Assembly (NCBI RefSeq): GCF_002443255.2
Contig: NW_019211456.1
Location: 17,407,557 to 17,471,556, forward strand
Reading direction: 5' to 3'
DNA: 64,000 nucleotides
Origin: Varroa destructor
Taxonomy: Eukaryota > Arthropoda > Arachnida > Mesostigmata > Varroidae
Position numbers and translations under genes: made by a program. This document shows, one piece after another, positions 13,479 through 24,948 of the stretch. Numbering within the stretch: position 1 is the stretch's first letter; every line of letters starts with the position of its first letter. Under the pieces are notes generated by a model. That model was given only the letters and a program-made list of their open reading frames with translations. It searched no databases and had not been told where the DNA came from.

Positions 13479-13997
13479 GAATACATTGGATGGCAAGCAA
13501 CTGATGCCTTCTTTTGTACGCAGCTGATGCTTGACGATGATGTTAGCTGGAGAACAAATGACCATATTGGCATCCGATATGTTTACTCTTATTCAGCTGA
13601 AAATGCAACACTGTTCCGACAGTTAGATCCTAATGACATGAGGCCTAGTGTTGCTCCGGCAAAACCGTCAGCCTAGGCCTTTGCTGTTTCTGCTGGACCA
13701 ACAACAGGAGACCACAGAATCTGTGTGCAATCCAAGGAGTTAGGTAACAAAGGACCTAATCCAGTTGAAGGGAATCTAGGAATCAGAAAACGAGACGGAC
13801 GGCTAGACACCATCTGGGCAGAAAGACGTGGATATCTTGACAAGCCAAACTTGCCTATTGAAATGAGTTCGTGTTACAGTCACTGGATTTGGCCGGCTTC
13901 ACATCAAGGATTTGGTGCCGCTAACGTCGGTACGTTAAGAATGGTTGTTAGTGACGTAGTTTATTTAGGGAACAAAATTGTAGTCGTAGTTTCGTAG
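13479..13997 (+). pseudogene. Long open frame with one internal stop; candidate exon or relic
   Basis: An acceptor with a pyrimidine tract (ccttcttttgtacgcag) ends at 13523. From 13524 the frame is open for 50 codons, meets a single TAG (13674-13676), and continues open in the same phase for about 106 codons to 13997. The residues read like ordinary soluble protein (for example DDDVSWRTNDHIGIRYVY before the stop and GRLDTIWAERRGYLDKPN after it). Either it is one coding region broken by a nonsense change, or the true exon ends earlier, with a donor such as TTAG|GTAACA near 13742. I do not recognise a family. Chance remains possible. Confidence 0.25.
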
Positions 13998-14098
13998 TTA
14001 GAACATCGTCAGTTCTCACCCTCTGGGTGTCACGAGATAGAGGTTTAATATTTCAATAGAGCCGCAGGATGGAAATCTGAACTAGATCGCAACTTCAG

Positions 14099-14362
14099 GA
14101 AATATTCGGACTTCATTGTGTGCATGTACTGGATGAGGCTCTGAGTCAGATTAAAGCAAGTTTTATCTCACCGAACTCCTCCATTTTTCGGGCAACTCAA
14201 CTCGTGGCCCAAATAGGTACAATGTGCAACGTTGTACGCGCTATACAGCAGAACATCGTCAACGAAACCGCATTTACGATTAAAGAAGTTTTAAGAATTT
14301 GGCTAATTTGCGCAGCACTATATGTTAATTTCCTATTCCTTAACACTATTCATACTATGTAA
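14099..14362 (+). CDS. Candidate exon, helical membrane-type protein
   Basis: An acceptor (cgcaacttcag) ends at 14098 and is followed in phase 0 by 87 open codons ending in TAA. The product is helical: an amphipathic stretch around CVHVLDEALSQIKA, then VVRAIQQNIVNETAF, and near the end a hydrophobic segment (IWLICAALYVNFLFL) that could cross a membrane. The run of I/V/N residues before this helix recalls the region before a late transmembrane helix in arthropod gustatory receptors, but the likeness is loose. It lies on the same strand as the candidates on either side. Confidence 0.25.
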   Translation, partial: EIFGLHCVHVLDEALSQIKASFISPNSSIFRATQLVAQIGTMCNVVRAIQQNIVNETAFTIKEVLRIWLICAALYVNFLFLNTIHTM

Positions 14363-14635
14363 ATGTATTAAACCCAAAAAATTGCCGAGTAATTACTTAG
14401 TGCTTTTTGGCTTGCGAGTTTTTACAAGAGACTATACAAGATGTACTGGCCGTTTACAAAATATAAATTAGTTGTATTCACATGAGCATACAAACGGTTG
14501 TGATAGCCTTGTTATAAACAATGAACGAACTGGATATCGAGTACAGCTCTATCAAAATTTAAGCGGGACGCACAATGTTTGAATGACTGTCTTATTCTCA
14601 ACGAAGACCTGAAATTCTCTGCCGCTTTTTCTCAG

Positions 14636-14764
14636 AGTTACGCTGATTTCTTGTCGTCTGCTACTCGCACTGATGAGAAGGCCTTTATGGCATATGTAAT
14701 GACAGCCCTTTGGGACGCAAGCCAAGCATTCCCGCTCGTTGAGATTTTGACGTTTCTTTGCTGA
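14636..14764 (+). CDS. Candidate terminal exon
   Basis: A strong acceptor (ccgctttttctcag) ends at 14635. Downstream 42 codons are open in phase 0 and end in TGA, with a second in-frame stop directly after. The encoded piece (beginning SYADFLSSATRTDEKAF) is helical and not recognised. It is phase-compatible with the preceding candidate if that exon is trimmed at a donor before its stop. Confidence 0.22.
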   Translation, partial: SYADFLSSATRTDEKAFMAYVMTALWDASQAFPLVEILTFLC

Positions 14765-14993
14765 TAGGATGCAGTGTCACCCATGTTTCCCAGAGTCGCC
14801 ATGCCTACTCTCCGTACCTCTTTCACGATTTTTGAAAACACAGAGGTCACGGACAGTGTGGAGTAGGACAATCTTTCTGCTTAGTGGTCGGGTAAATCTG
14901 GACCGCTGAGCCCTCTAAATCGATCGAATCGTTAGATTTATGTATACCATCGTACATTTCACTTGCCCATATATCGGATACTGGGTCACGTGT

Positions 14994-15299
14994 TCATGTA
15001 TGCTTTCGACTCCTTTGTTTTAACGTACGACGGAGAACGGACCGATCGCTCTCGATGATGCGCCAACGACAGCGAAACCCATCCAGTAAACAGTAGGCGC
15101 TGCCAGTCCAGTCATATATCTTTGGCCCGGATTCACCAATGCCGCCACTGTTCGTCGTGGAAAAATACCCGAACGCAAGGTCTCGGAGCGTTTCTATTAT
15201 GCGACTCGGTGACATTGAAAACTTAGCCCCCTTACAATCGAGTAAAATGGGAAGGAAGTAGGTGTTTTGAGCACTTTGAACGCCTGTATACTTATTCTG
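14994..15299 (-). CDS. Candidate minus-strand exon
   Basis: The minus strand is open for 101 codons from just after a possible acceptor (tcctatgtag, exon from 15299) to a TGA at 14994-14996. A possible donor (CCGTC|GTACGT) lies at 15029. The middle reads PKIYDWTGSAYCLLDGFRCR, faintly like the start of an ionotropic-receptor ligand-binding domain, but the fit is not good enough to name. Another minus-strand frame (14638-14871) follows downstream. Confidence 0.22.
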   Translation of the reverse strand, partial: QNKYTGVQSAQNTYFLPILLDCKGAKFSMSPSRIIETLRDLAFGYFSTTNSGGIGESGPKIYDWTGSAYCLLDGFRCRWRIIESDRSVLRRTLKQRSRKHT

Positions 15300-18200
15300 C
15301 TACATAGGACACTCTGTTATGGCCGGTATCATACCCTCACCCAAGCTCTGAAGCTCTCTCACCTAGGCTTTTTTTGTATCGTTAACCCGGAAGGTTTTCT
15401 CGACACATCGGATCTTTGAATCGTATCACGGTAATGTGTCATAGGACTGTCGCTAGTATCTTCCGTACATTCTGTATAGAACTGTTTCATTGAGTAGCTT
15501 GTAAAAAATAAAATCGAAGTCGTGGGAGCGTATCATTTGGATCGCGCATGGCTCGCAGAAAAACAGGCCTTTTCCTCCCCGCTAATAATTTTCCAGATGT
15601 AATCTACTCTACTTTCAACTAGATTGGATGATATTTAGTACAATGATTAGATTGTTTTCATGGTCGAAATGCTAAATTACCTTAATAGCGTGAAGCAAAC
15701 GTTTTAAGAACAGGACCTTACGTAGAGGTGGTGGCTTAGGCTGTCGCCCCTTTGGTTGTTAGAGGATAGGAATCGCGGCGTCGACTCTCGTTAACAACGC
15801 TTTTTTCCTGGTTACCATGCACTAACGATATTATTTTAATACACAAAGTGTGTTATACTTTATATAAGCAATTAATTTCATTAAGCTCGAAATATAGAAA
15901 GTCATTGGTATGCTATTTCTTTAGCACTAGGTTTTCGGTGCTCTCCGTGTTTTGTTAAAATCGTTCAGAAGCTAACTAATCTATTGCTTCATAAATTTGA
16001 GAAGATTTATTGTAAGTGAATTCTTTACGATCATCTGTCCTTTGGTGGACGAAGAGAAGCGAAAAAAAAAACGCCTATGAATAGATGGGCGGCGGATAAC
16101 GAGTGATAGATGGGCCCTTTTTATATATACACGCTATATAATCCGTGTTTTTCTTCACGTCCACCAAAAATCGATTTTCTATTCGTTCTACACTTTCGTT
16201 TGCTTTCATAAGATTCTACTTTCGTTTGCGATACAACCTTCCACGCGGCTTCAAGTCACAGTCAACCGTAGCATAACGTAGCATGGAACGGCACGCCGTA
16301 ATGCCCTCCACTATCGATAGAGTTTTCCAATATAAGAGGCACGGTCGGCTAACTGATTGTCCTCAGTTTATCTTTGCCTTCCTATGTACAGTATCTACGT
16401 TGGATATCCTCGCTATGTGACCTCTAAAGCAGCAAATATTGCGTGCTCTGTCTAAGAATCGGAAGACCCAGTAGGAGCGATCGAGTAACAGTACTTCGGA
16501 CAGTGGTCGGTAGCTCATCCTTTTCTACACGATTGGTAGCCTACCGACAAAATGCCGGTGCGTGGGATTATCGTCCGCTCACCGTACATCGTTCGCCTAG
16601 TGATTTATGATACTTATCTCCGAATAACAGGCCAGCGGGGGCAATAACGAAAATCGGGCAATAGGAAACAATCTACCTGGTCCAGGGGTCCGGTTTCCTC
16701 ATGTCCTTTCTTTGGGCCTTATCCTATGAGTCCGTTACCCTCACGAAAGCTAGGGAAACATCTCTTCTTAATTCCTGCTCCTTTTGTGTAGTTTACGGAC
16801 TCACAAATGGTTTTGACCGTTACGCACAGCAACGTAGCAGCAAGAAGGAGGGGATGCACTGAGAGTACACATAGAGCGGAGAAGAGTGAACGCGGCGCTC
16901 TTTGGTGGATCAATAACAAAGATCTAAACTATTGCTTATCCTATGAAAGAGCCTAAACCTAAATGGCGAAATTTAGAGCAAAAAATTAGCCTTTAATCGC
17001 CGAGTAATGTAAACGAATAAAACTAAAAATATAGATAAGGGAACTAGGCACAATATGTCTTGCTATTATTTTTAGCCTTTCAGGATCGCTTGTTTTCTAT
17101 GTTTCAGAAAAATATTCCGATTGGAATGCATGAAAATATTGATAAAACAATTCTGATTTTATCGCCCATAACTTCGTAGTTCGTTGAAAAGTTATTCAGG
17201 GAGGAGAAGAAGCACGAGTTGTACATGCTGTGTATAGGAGCAATTGTGCTCTGTTTGAAATATGCAAGACTTTGAGATTTAGCCATGACGCTACCTTATT
17301 CCTTTATGTGCTACGATGATAAGTTAATCAATTACACGAAAAAATAGGTAATTATACGAGAAAAGAATGCAAGTTTTAGAGATGTACAGCAAGACATCAG
17401 GTTTGCAGGTACAGATTCTTGGGCTACACAGCACACTAGCGGCTGGCCTCGCCAGCGCGTGAGGACTATGAAATTAAATAGTGAGGTTGCAGTGAGGTGA
17501 CTCACAACGTCGTCGAACTGGTACGCTTTTTTTTTACGACTAATAGAAACATATCGAATTCAATAGGCAACCCAACACACTTTCATAGAAACCGTTTCTC
17601 ATGCGTGGGCACAAATCCTCGTCAACTCTATGAACACATTTTTTTACTGCGAGGCTTGAAGTACCGCACATCCCAGTGCTGTCCACAAATGATTTGAATC
17701 AATCCCGTTCAAACATTCATTAATGAGACGCCACTGTTTACAGCATTTTAGTCCATAGCCCCGGCTTCGGTGGCAACACCACGTCTTTTACACCCTCTGT
17801 GAAATGTTTTACTATGAACTTTAGCGTCACAGCCTGACCGACCACTTCGACCATCGAAGTGACTAATCCCTGTACTCGAACGATCCGACCTCTGCCTGCT
17901 CGCACTAGTTCTTGCATAAATGCAGCTCATCCAGATGATATGTTAGTCCTATCTAGCGGTAATGACGGGATTAGTTGGGGTTACATTTAGTATTGATACA
18001 TACCGTGTCAATTAATAGGTTTACTTTCGCAAGGGGCGACACTCAGACTATTTTCATAACGACAGCGAAAATGTTACTGAGCCGGGATACGCGCGGAATT
18101 ATATGATCGACAAAAAAAAAATTAGGGCAACGCGACGTGGACCACTATGATCACCTTCAATTAGGCCGAAACAAAATAGTGCTATTGAAGAACATAGTCT

Positions 18201-21200
18201 GACAGGTATCGGTCTTGCCTTTTCGTAACTCATTGTAATTCATTTCGCATCGTCTTTAAGCAACGATTTAAGCCATAACGCCGAAAACGTAGGCGTTCAC
18301 TGCCATGACATTCGACTCAGCTAGCATAGGCCAACGGTCGTTAGCTTGTTGCACGTGCCCGTTTGCTCTTAATGGCTATTGCACACTTAACTTAACCATG
18401 CATGCGTGCATACCCCATATGCTTATCAAACGGGAGACGTTCTATGTCTGCGGACCTGCTCATTTTTGACTAATATTCTTATATAATATAATAATATTAT
18501 TTTGACCCATTTCCACGTGCGGTTACATGAGTGCGCTATTGTTAGGACAATAGATACATCCGAACAGCCTTTATATATCTGCAGCAATTTATGGGGGCCT
18601 AAGGGCGTTACGAATCGCGAACAAGCAAATGGATAGTCTATCACCATACAGCAGTATGACTACCGTTGTTACTTTTATTATGAATGCTACCGTATGCTTA
18701 ATCGATACGACAAATGCAAAAGCTTCCGTTGCAGAAACCACGGATCTAGAGACAGCTCAGAGCCGCCTCAGAGCGTCGACGAATATCGAGTCTTGTTTAT
18801 TGCCATCGTAGGATTCTAAGGTAAACATGAAACGGCTTTATAAGAGCTTCGACGATGCTACTCTTGATGATAATAATATTTTTTACGTACGTAATGCGTA
18901 TTGTACATAAAGGTAGAAAAAAATGTGTCTAAATATTGTACGTAGCAGTACACAATGATCTCATATAGAATATAGTAGAACTTGTAAAGGAAACTATATG
19001 CACTCTATAATAATACAATTAATAGTCAAGTAGGATATTTTGAAGACTATAGCTATAAAATACAACCACATTATGAGGTCATACATACTCCATCCAGTGA
19101 CTTGGTATAGAATATACATGCACAAGTTTGTAATCTATGCACAATGAATGACTATGGGTTTCAAACATTACGCGTATGCCGTGCAAAGACAGACTGCTGC
19201 ATTTCGATGTGTCGAAAGCTTCTTCCATTCTATAAGCCACTTAGATAGTGTAAAAACTCTATTGGACCACTATAACAACAAGTTGCAGTTGCAGAAAATA
19301 GAACGCGAGCGTGAACGGAACGCTAACGACCAGCAGCCACAGAGTACATATACATAAACACAGATAGACAGGGCATAATTCGTAAGCTGTGTAGACACCC
19401 AGATACGAGACCACAATATGCTGCTGCTGCTGCTTCTTCTTCACTGTTGCTTTGCCATTACGAACCGACTAAACGGGGCTAAGGAAGGGTTAAATTAAGG
19501 GATCAAAAGTTAGAAGAAAGAATATCTACAAGAAAAACAGACGATCTGAGGTCACGAATCTGTACTAGGAACCAGGAAATGAAGGCGAGAGGTAAATTGC
19601 ATTAAAATTGCAAAAAAGACTGAAGCTAGGTCGGAACGCGTGGAGGAGCGGTGTTCGCGCTCAGGCAGGTGAGGCTATGCTTAGTTGTGAGTCCACGAAA
19701 CAGTCTACAGCGTTATTATTCATAGGCACGCGAACCGTTGCTCTATCGTTTCTAACCACTACAGCCATAATCATGGCTATCTAACGTTACCATAACTATT
19801 ACCTGCTGACTACGTTTACAAATAGATTAGGAAGACCGTCGTGTCGGACAGACAATGCGGAAAACTCAATCTGTTGCAGTAAAGCAATGGTCGACAGGCT
19901 CGCAGTGGGCGGTAACCGTCGAAGAATGAAAAGCTCATTACAGATTGCCCTGACTTGTGCATATGTGGCCAAGCAATTGTTGTGAGATTTGGTCAACGTG
20001 GAATGAAAATGTTACTCGTTTCATTCAGTAATACTTCGAATAGAGCTGATAGATTAAACTTGTCGGCGAGCGTATGGACGCTCTACTAAAAACCGCTAGG
20101 AATCGTTATTCAAGCTAGCCAATTGCAGGCTGCTTGACCATTATACTCTGACCGTTGTGTCGATGCGGTGCATACACATCGGGTTAGAGAAATTGAATGT
20201 ACGATATAATGAATGAAGTCATAGGTAGAAGGCCCAAATTGAGCTTGCACATACCTCCAAAACCAGAAATACTTTCCATGATATTTGCTTAACATAGGTT
20301 ATACTGGTCGTCTGAGCTTTCTTTTTCCATAAAAAAAAGTTGCGTCCTGACAGCTTCATTGAGTTTTGTGTAGACCGCAGTACTTTGACCTATTTTAGCA
20401 TAGTCCAGTTGTTGTTGTTACCGTTAAGGACATTCTCCACGAGTTTCCATTCCGGTCACCGACCATTGAATGTTCAGTGGACTGCATCGCATTGTGTACT
20501 ATAACACATCGACGTTTAGAAAGCATCGTTCGTGCTACTCGAGTATGTTTTTGTGTGGACAAAGGAAGCAGGAGACGGTGAAAATCTAAATCCGTCGTAA
20601 GAGCCGCCGAATGTGGACATTTACGCAGTACCAATATAAGGCAGCAGTATTCCGCGGCGGATATCATTAGGGAGTGGTTTGGGTAAGTATCTCGCTATTG
20701 TGGCCATTGCAAAGACTCTCGGGCAATATACCACGGTATAGGAAGAAAAGGGAAGGTTCGAGTGGACCTTGGTAGCCAGCACCAAGCAGCAGTGGCGTCC
20801 GAACCCGACGACAAAAAGAAATTCTGGGGAAAACGGCACGGGAACCGGGTGGTCGTGGAGTAATAGCGTTTTTTCCTTGTTATACATATGGAAATAGGAT
20901 TGGGGGGTTTATCATTGGCTTATTTTCTATGAGAGGCGCCAGTCGACTGTCTGGTTGGGGATGGTAGACTTGCCTTGTGGCCCAGCTTAACTCCACGCAC
21001 AGAAGCCAACCGATCCCGACACTGTGCTAATGTTAGGGGAGGTAAAAGGGAAGCGAGCATTATAATCCTGGGTTGGAGACCTGCGCCCGGCGCCACGCCC
21101 TTTTATGTCTAAACCTCTTACGTTGGGGAGCGTGGTCTGGTGGTGAAACTTAGACGCGACCTTCGTTCAAAATGTAAGCGTCGTGACAGACGGCATTCAG

Positions 21201-22077
21201 ATGCATCCAAGAGTGCGACCATCGATTCGTTTTTGAGCATTTTTTTGGAAATCATTGTAAAATATGGATCATGCGGGAGCACTATTTGTCACTTATTGCC
21301 GTAGAGCGTATGTTTAATATACTGTGCGACAAGCCATAGCGTTTTCTAGTGCCAGACAACGCAGTGGCTAGACGTAGGCGTGTATCAAGTTATGACGCAA
21401 ATGTAGACATCTTAATCGGTTTTGTCTGGATAACGAATAAAAAGAGAAAAAAACTTGTTAGATAGCCATCGGAAAAAGCTGCTCTTCTGAACCTGTTGTC
21501 TTCCTTTGGATCTCTACAGGGGCAGTCTTAGATATGAATCAGGTATATGTTCAATTGAATTCTGAGAATTAATTGTGCCTATATTGCCTATGTTTCTTCT
21601 TGAGGACGAGTCTGGACAAACAATCACGTATTTCGGTGCCGGCTAGAAAAATACTTTCAAATGATCCTAAAGCATACGCACGTCGTCTTGATAGAGCTTT
21701 TTAGGTGATAACCCACTCTACATAGCTATATGCTGCTGACAGCCTCCGTTAGTAAGTTCAGGTCCTCATATGTTGGCATGACTAGGGTCTCAATACGAAC
21801 TTATCACACGGCGGATTAGAGCGACCTTTCCACAAAAGAAATGTTGTGTACTTAAGTTTCTTCAAGTCGAAGAAATCACTTGGTTCCTTTTGATGGTTTA
21901 TTTTTAAAAGTTAATATTTGTCAGTCACTAACGGCACATTGTCATCCCTGTAACTAAGTGTGCTACAAAAAGGCAAGGCTAATTCGACGGTAATTTTCAT
22001 GAATGAATGGAACATAGAATACATTAAAAAGAGCCACAAGGGCCTTTCGACATTTGTGCTTGTCGACCCATCCACAG
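15300..22077. other. No supported gene
   Basis: Mainly AT-rich non-coding DNA. Isolated good donors occur on the plus strand (GCAG|GTGAGGC near 19668; GG|GTAAGTAT near 20682, preceded by about 37 open codons) and a good acceptor ends at 21519, but none pairs into a clear exon. Near-duplicate motifs (ctac(ac)tttcgtttgc) lie at 16187 and 16216. A short CTG/CTT run is at 19420-19440. Confidence 0.4.
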
Positions 22078-22270
22078 GATGTTCGCCCACTCGTCATCAC
22101 TGATTCATAGAGAGAACGGCGTTTCAATACGAATACAGTGTAAGAGATACGGCATAATTAAGAAAACATTAGCATATTTAGATAAACAAGAATTTTCATG
22201 CAAGCCTGAAGTCGGCGATCGTAGCTTCACAGTCGACACGGCAGAAGGGACTATCAAGGTGACGTTCTAA
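22078..22270 (+). CDS. Candidate exon, basic protein fragment
   Basis: An acceptor with a fair pyrimidine tract (tgcttgtcgacccatccacag) ends at 22077. One base then completes a codon, and 63 codons stay open to TAA. A donor-like AAG|GTGACG lies just before the stop (exon end 22258), so the piece could equally be internal. The product contains VSIRIQCKRYGIIKK and a C-terminal part alternating polar and hydrophobic residues (SFTVDTAEGTIKVTF), which suggests beta strands. No family is recognised. Confidence 0.3.
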
Positions 22271-24465
22271 AAAGGTGATATGTCAAGGGCAATGCTGTAG
22301 ACCTGCAATTAGAAGTTAAATATACATACATTCGATCTCGGAGTGTTCTGTTTACTTTACCTGCTAGTCTTGTCACGACCGTTCTTCTAACATCGACCAC
22401 AACTATAAAATCATATAAAGTTAATCAGCATTAGGATAATGGCTGGTGACGAGAGTCGCATCCATTTAAACTCAATACTACGCCCCATTTTATCAAAATG
22501 ACCAATGTAATTATGCGACCCAGATAAAATGCGATCAAATTTGAAACTAAATGTTCTATAAATTGTAGGAATTCGGGTTCTGTTAGTACATATCCCGAAA
22601 CGCCACATGATTTATCGGACAACTCATTTCCATACGCTTCCAAGCCCTATGGTTGCCTACGGCTTTCGTCACGAGAAGAACAAGAAGGCGGAGTAATTAG
22701 CGTGGCGCGTACGACAAACCGAAATGCAACTAAATTAGGTGACGAGCATGACCGACACTGAGTTCCGTCACGAATGAACTTGTGTCTCAAGCTCCCGGGA
22801 AATACTCATCTTTTCATTTTGCATAATTGTGTCCTTGAACACAGCTTCAGCGATAAATGTTCCATTTCAATGGAGAGGAGAACCGATCTAGCCGCACAAC
22901 GCTTTCAGATCACATATACAGAAATCTGTGTCAGACTAGTCCCAGTCACCCCATATAACCGACCCATCGAAACTGACCCATACATATTGAATTTGTCATC
23001 GTAGGAATCGTAAAGCAGTTTCAGACATTTGTTTAAAACAAATATTATTGGGTAATGTTATTTACGATCGGGCAGGACCAGTATAAACTTTCGGAGATTT
23101 AAAATGCCTGCAGTTTATGCCGTAGGCCAAGAACTTAATTCCGTCACCTTCATCAGAGAGATTCAGTACTTAGGATAATGGAGTACGGCGACTACAATAA
23201 GATTACTGACACTTTTCAAACAGCTGATCAGTCAAGTAGTAAAACATGTTTTAATGAATACCCGCAGAGGAGCTAGGACTTACGTTACGCTAGAGTTCCC
23301 TAAAATTAGGAAGCGTCAGGTTATAGCACGACGTAAGCGAGTAACTGGTAAAGTAACCGCTTGAGTAAAAACTCCAGACGCTTAAAATTAAACACAAGCT
23401 TCTAATACTTCTTTCAATATCGTCAAGCTTGTTTACGATCACATAACATTAGACAACAGATCGACAGACAGTAGTACGTGTGCAGTTGGAAGGGAAACTT
23501 GTTTGGCTATCTGGTCAGTCCTACGATCGTCCTGTCGTCGACTTGACACGGGTCAGGTAATCGACATATTTGCAGTTAACCGGGCAAGAACGTTTACATC
23601 TTTACATGAGAGCACACCCTTGCCTTTCGAATTCCCTTAACCCGTTACGAGTTACAAACGCTAATGGCTTGAAGAACCCAGTTATGTTAAATTTAAGATA
23701 ACGAACCTAGTAAAAGTATTAGACGGAGAAACCTAGTAAGAGGTACGTTATGAATCTTTCTTAATAGGTAACCGATCTGTAATCCTGAGGGCCGTTCGGA
23801 GGCAATTTGTACAGCTCTCCAAGAAACATTCTCGACCCCCTTCTGTAAATACGCATTCTTATAAAGCACAATTGTAATGATGCGATAATAATATATCTGG
23901 TGTGCATTGTTGCTTTGACGTTAGTCATTATTACGCCAACGTAAATCCCTCACTTCAATTGAAGTTCTTTCACGACGGCGGCCTACGGACACTACGATGG
24001 TACTACGGTGGCACCCACTGATTGTTAGTTCTCTGGTGCTATTTAATTGTGCTAATTAACCCATTGCTAGTTATATATTTAAAAAATCAAATGGGTTTTT
24101 TGACTAAATGCTTCTTGGCAGTTGTCTATGAGATACTGATCTGGACTGCGCATCTGGATACCTCTGATATGAATACATACTATTGTATATGCTTTTCGAA
24201 TCTAGATTTCTATATCGTATCTTGTTTTTCTACAAATCGAAGCTATATGTTCCAGACCATAGTCTCTAATAGGCTTGCAATGCTAATTTCAGATTAATTA
24301 TTGAATCAATTTGCTATCACGCGCCAGACAATATGACTTCATCTTTCGAAGACGACGCGGCAAAGGGACCGGTATAATATTTAAGTTTAATACTCTTAGT
24401 GCTACAGGGCTGACCACCTTCTACAAATCAGGACATTAGTTAACAGAGATCAATGCTTCTTCCGG
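22271..24465. other. No supported gene
   Basis: AT-rich DNA. A hydrophobic plus-strand frame at 24022-24297 has no splice context and is not called. The motif acctagtaa occurs twice near 23.7 kb. Confidence 0.4.
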
Positions 24466-24945
24466 TTACGAAATCGACAACCTCACCAAAACGCGGGTGA
24501 AGACAATTCTATTGTTCTCGAGGAGATCCAGTCTAATCGAAACGCCAGTGACGGAAGAAGCCAGCAATGCCTTCGCTCCATATTGTACCGTAATTGCACG
24601 CACATTTTTTTTTAAAGAATAATAACTTTGATGATGCTGATATAGATCCTGTCTCGAAATATTCCCGATATATTCGCCAGTGTATATGTATATATTGTTA
24701 CTGATCCATCGAATAGTTCCATCGAGATTGGTTATAGATACATCTGAAGGGATAATTGTCCAAGGATGCAAAATGATCTCCTTGTGTAAACACTTGGCAC
24801 CGTTATATACAGGTATAAAAAAGTGCTCATTTGTTAGCTTCTGATATATAATGGACAGCGAGATTCCCCGATATTCCAACACCGTAGCGAGGAGAATGTA
24901 AGCCCCATAAATGACTGGATTCTCGGCATCCCAAACTGAACGTAA
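24466..24945 (-). CDS. Candidate minus-strand exon
   Basis: The frame is open for about 159 codons on the minus strand, from just after a TAG (24946-24948) to the stop at 24466. A likely exon within it runs from 24935 (after tacgttcag) down to 24702 (donor TCA|GTAACA), 234 bases. It encodes a well-mixed, fairly hydrophobic piece with ENPVIYGAYILLATVLEYRG near the start and HPWTIIPSDVSITNLDG later. It reads like a folded extracellular or receptor domain, but I cannot place it. Past the proposed donor the composition looks less protein-like. Confidence 0.28.
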   Translation of the reverse strand, partial: LRSVWDAENPVIYGAYILLATVLEYRGISLSIIYQKLTNEHFFIPVYNGAKCLHKEIILHPWTIIPSDVSITNLDGTIRWISNNIYIYTGEYIGNISRQDLYQHHQSYYSLKKNVRAITVQYGAKALLASSVTGVSIRLDLLENNRIVFTRVLVRLSIS

Positions 24946-24948
24946 CTA

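Noticed and set aside
13674..13676. Reading the in-frame TAG as programmed read-through
   Set aside because: No conserved context or downstream structure is evident; mutation or a short exon is simpler.
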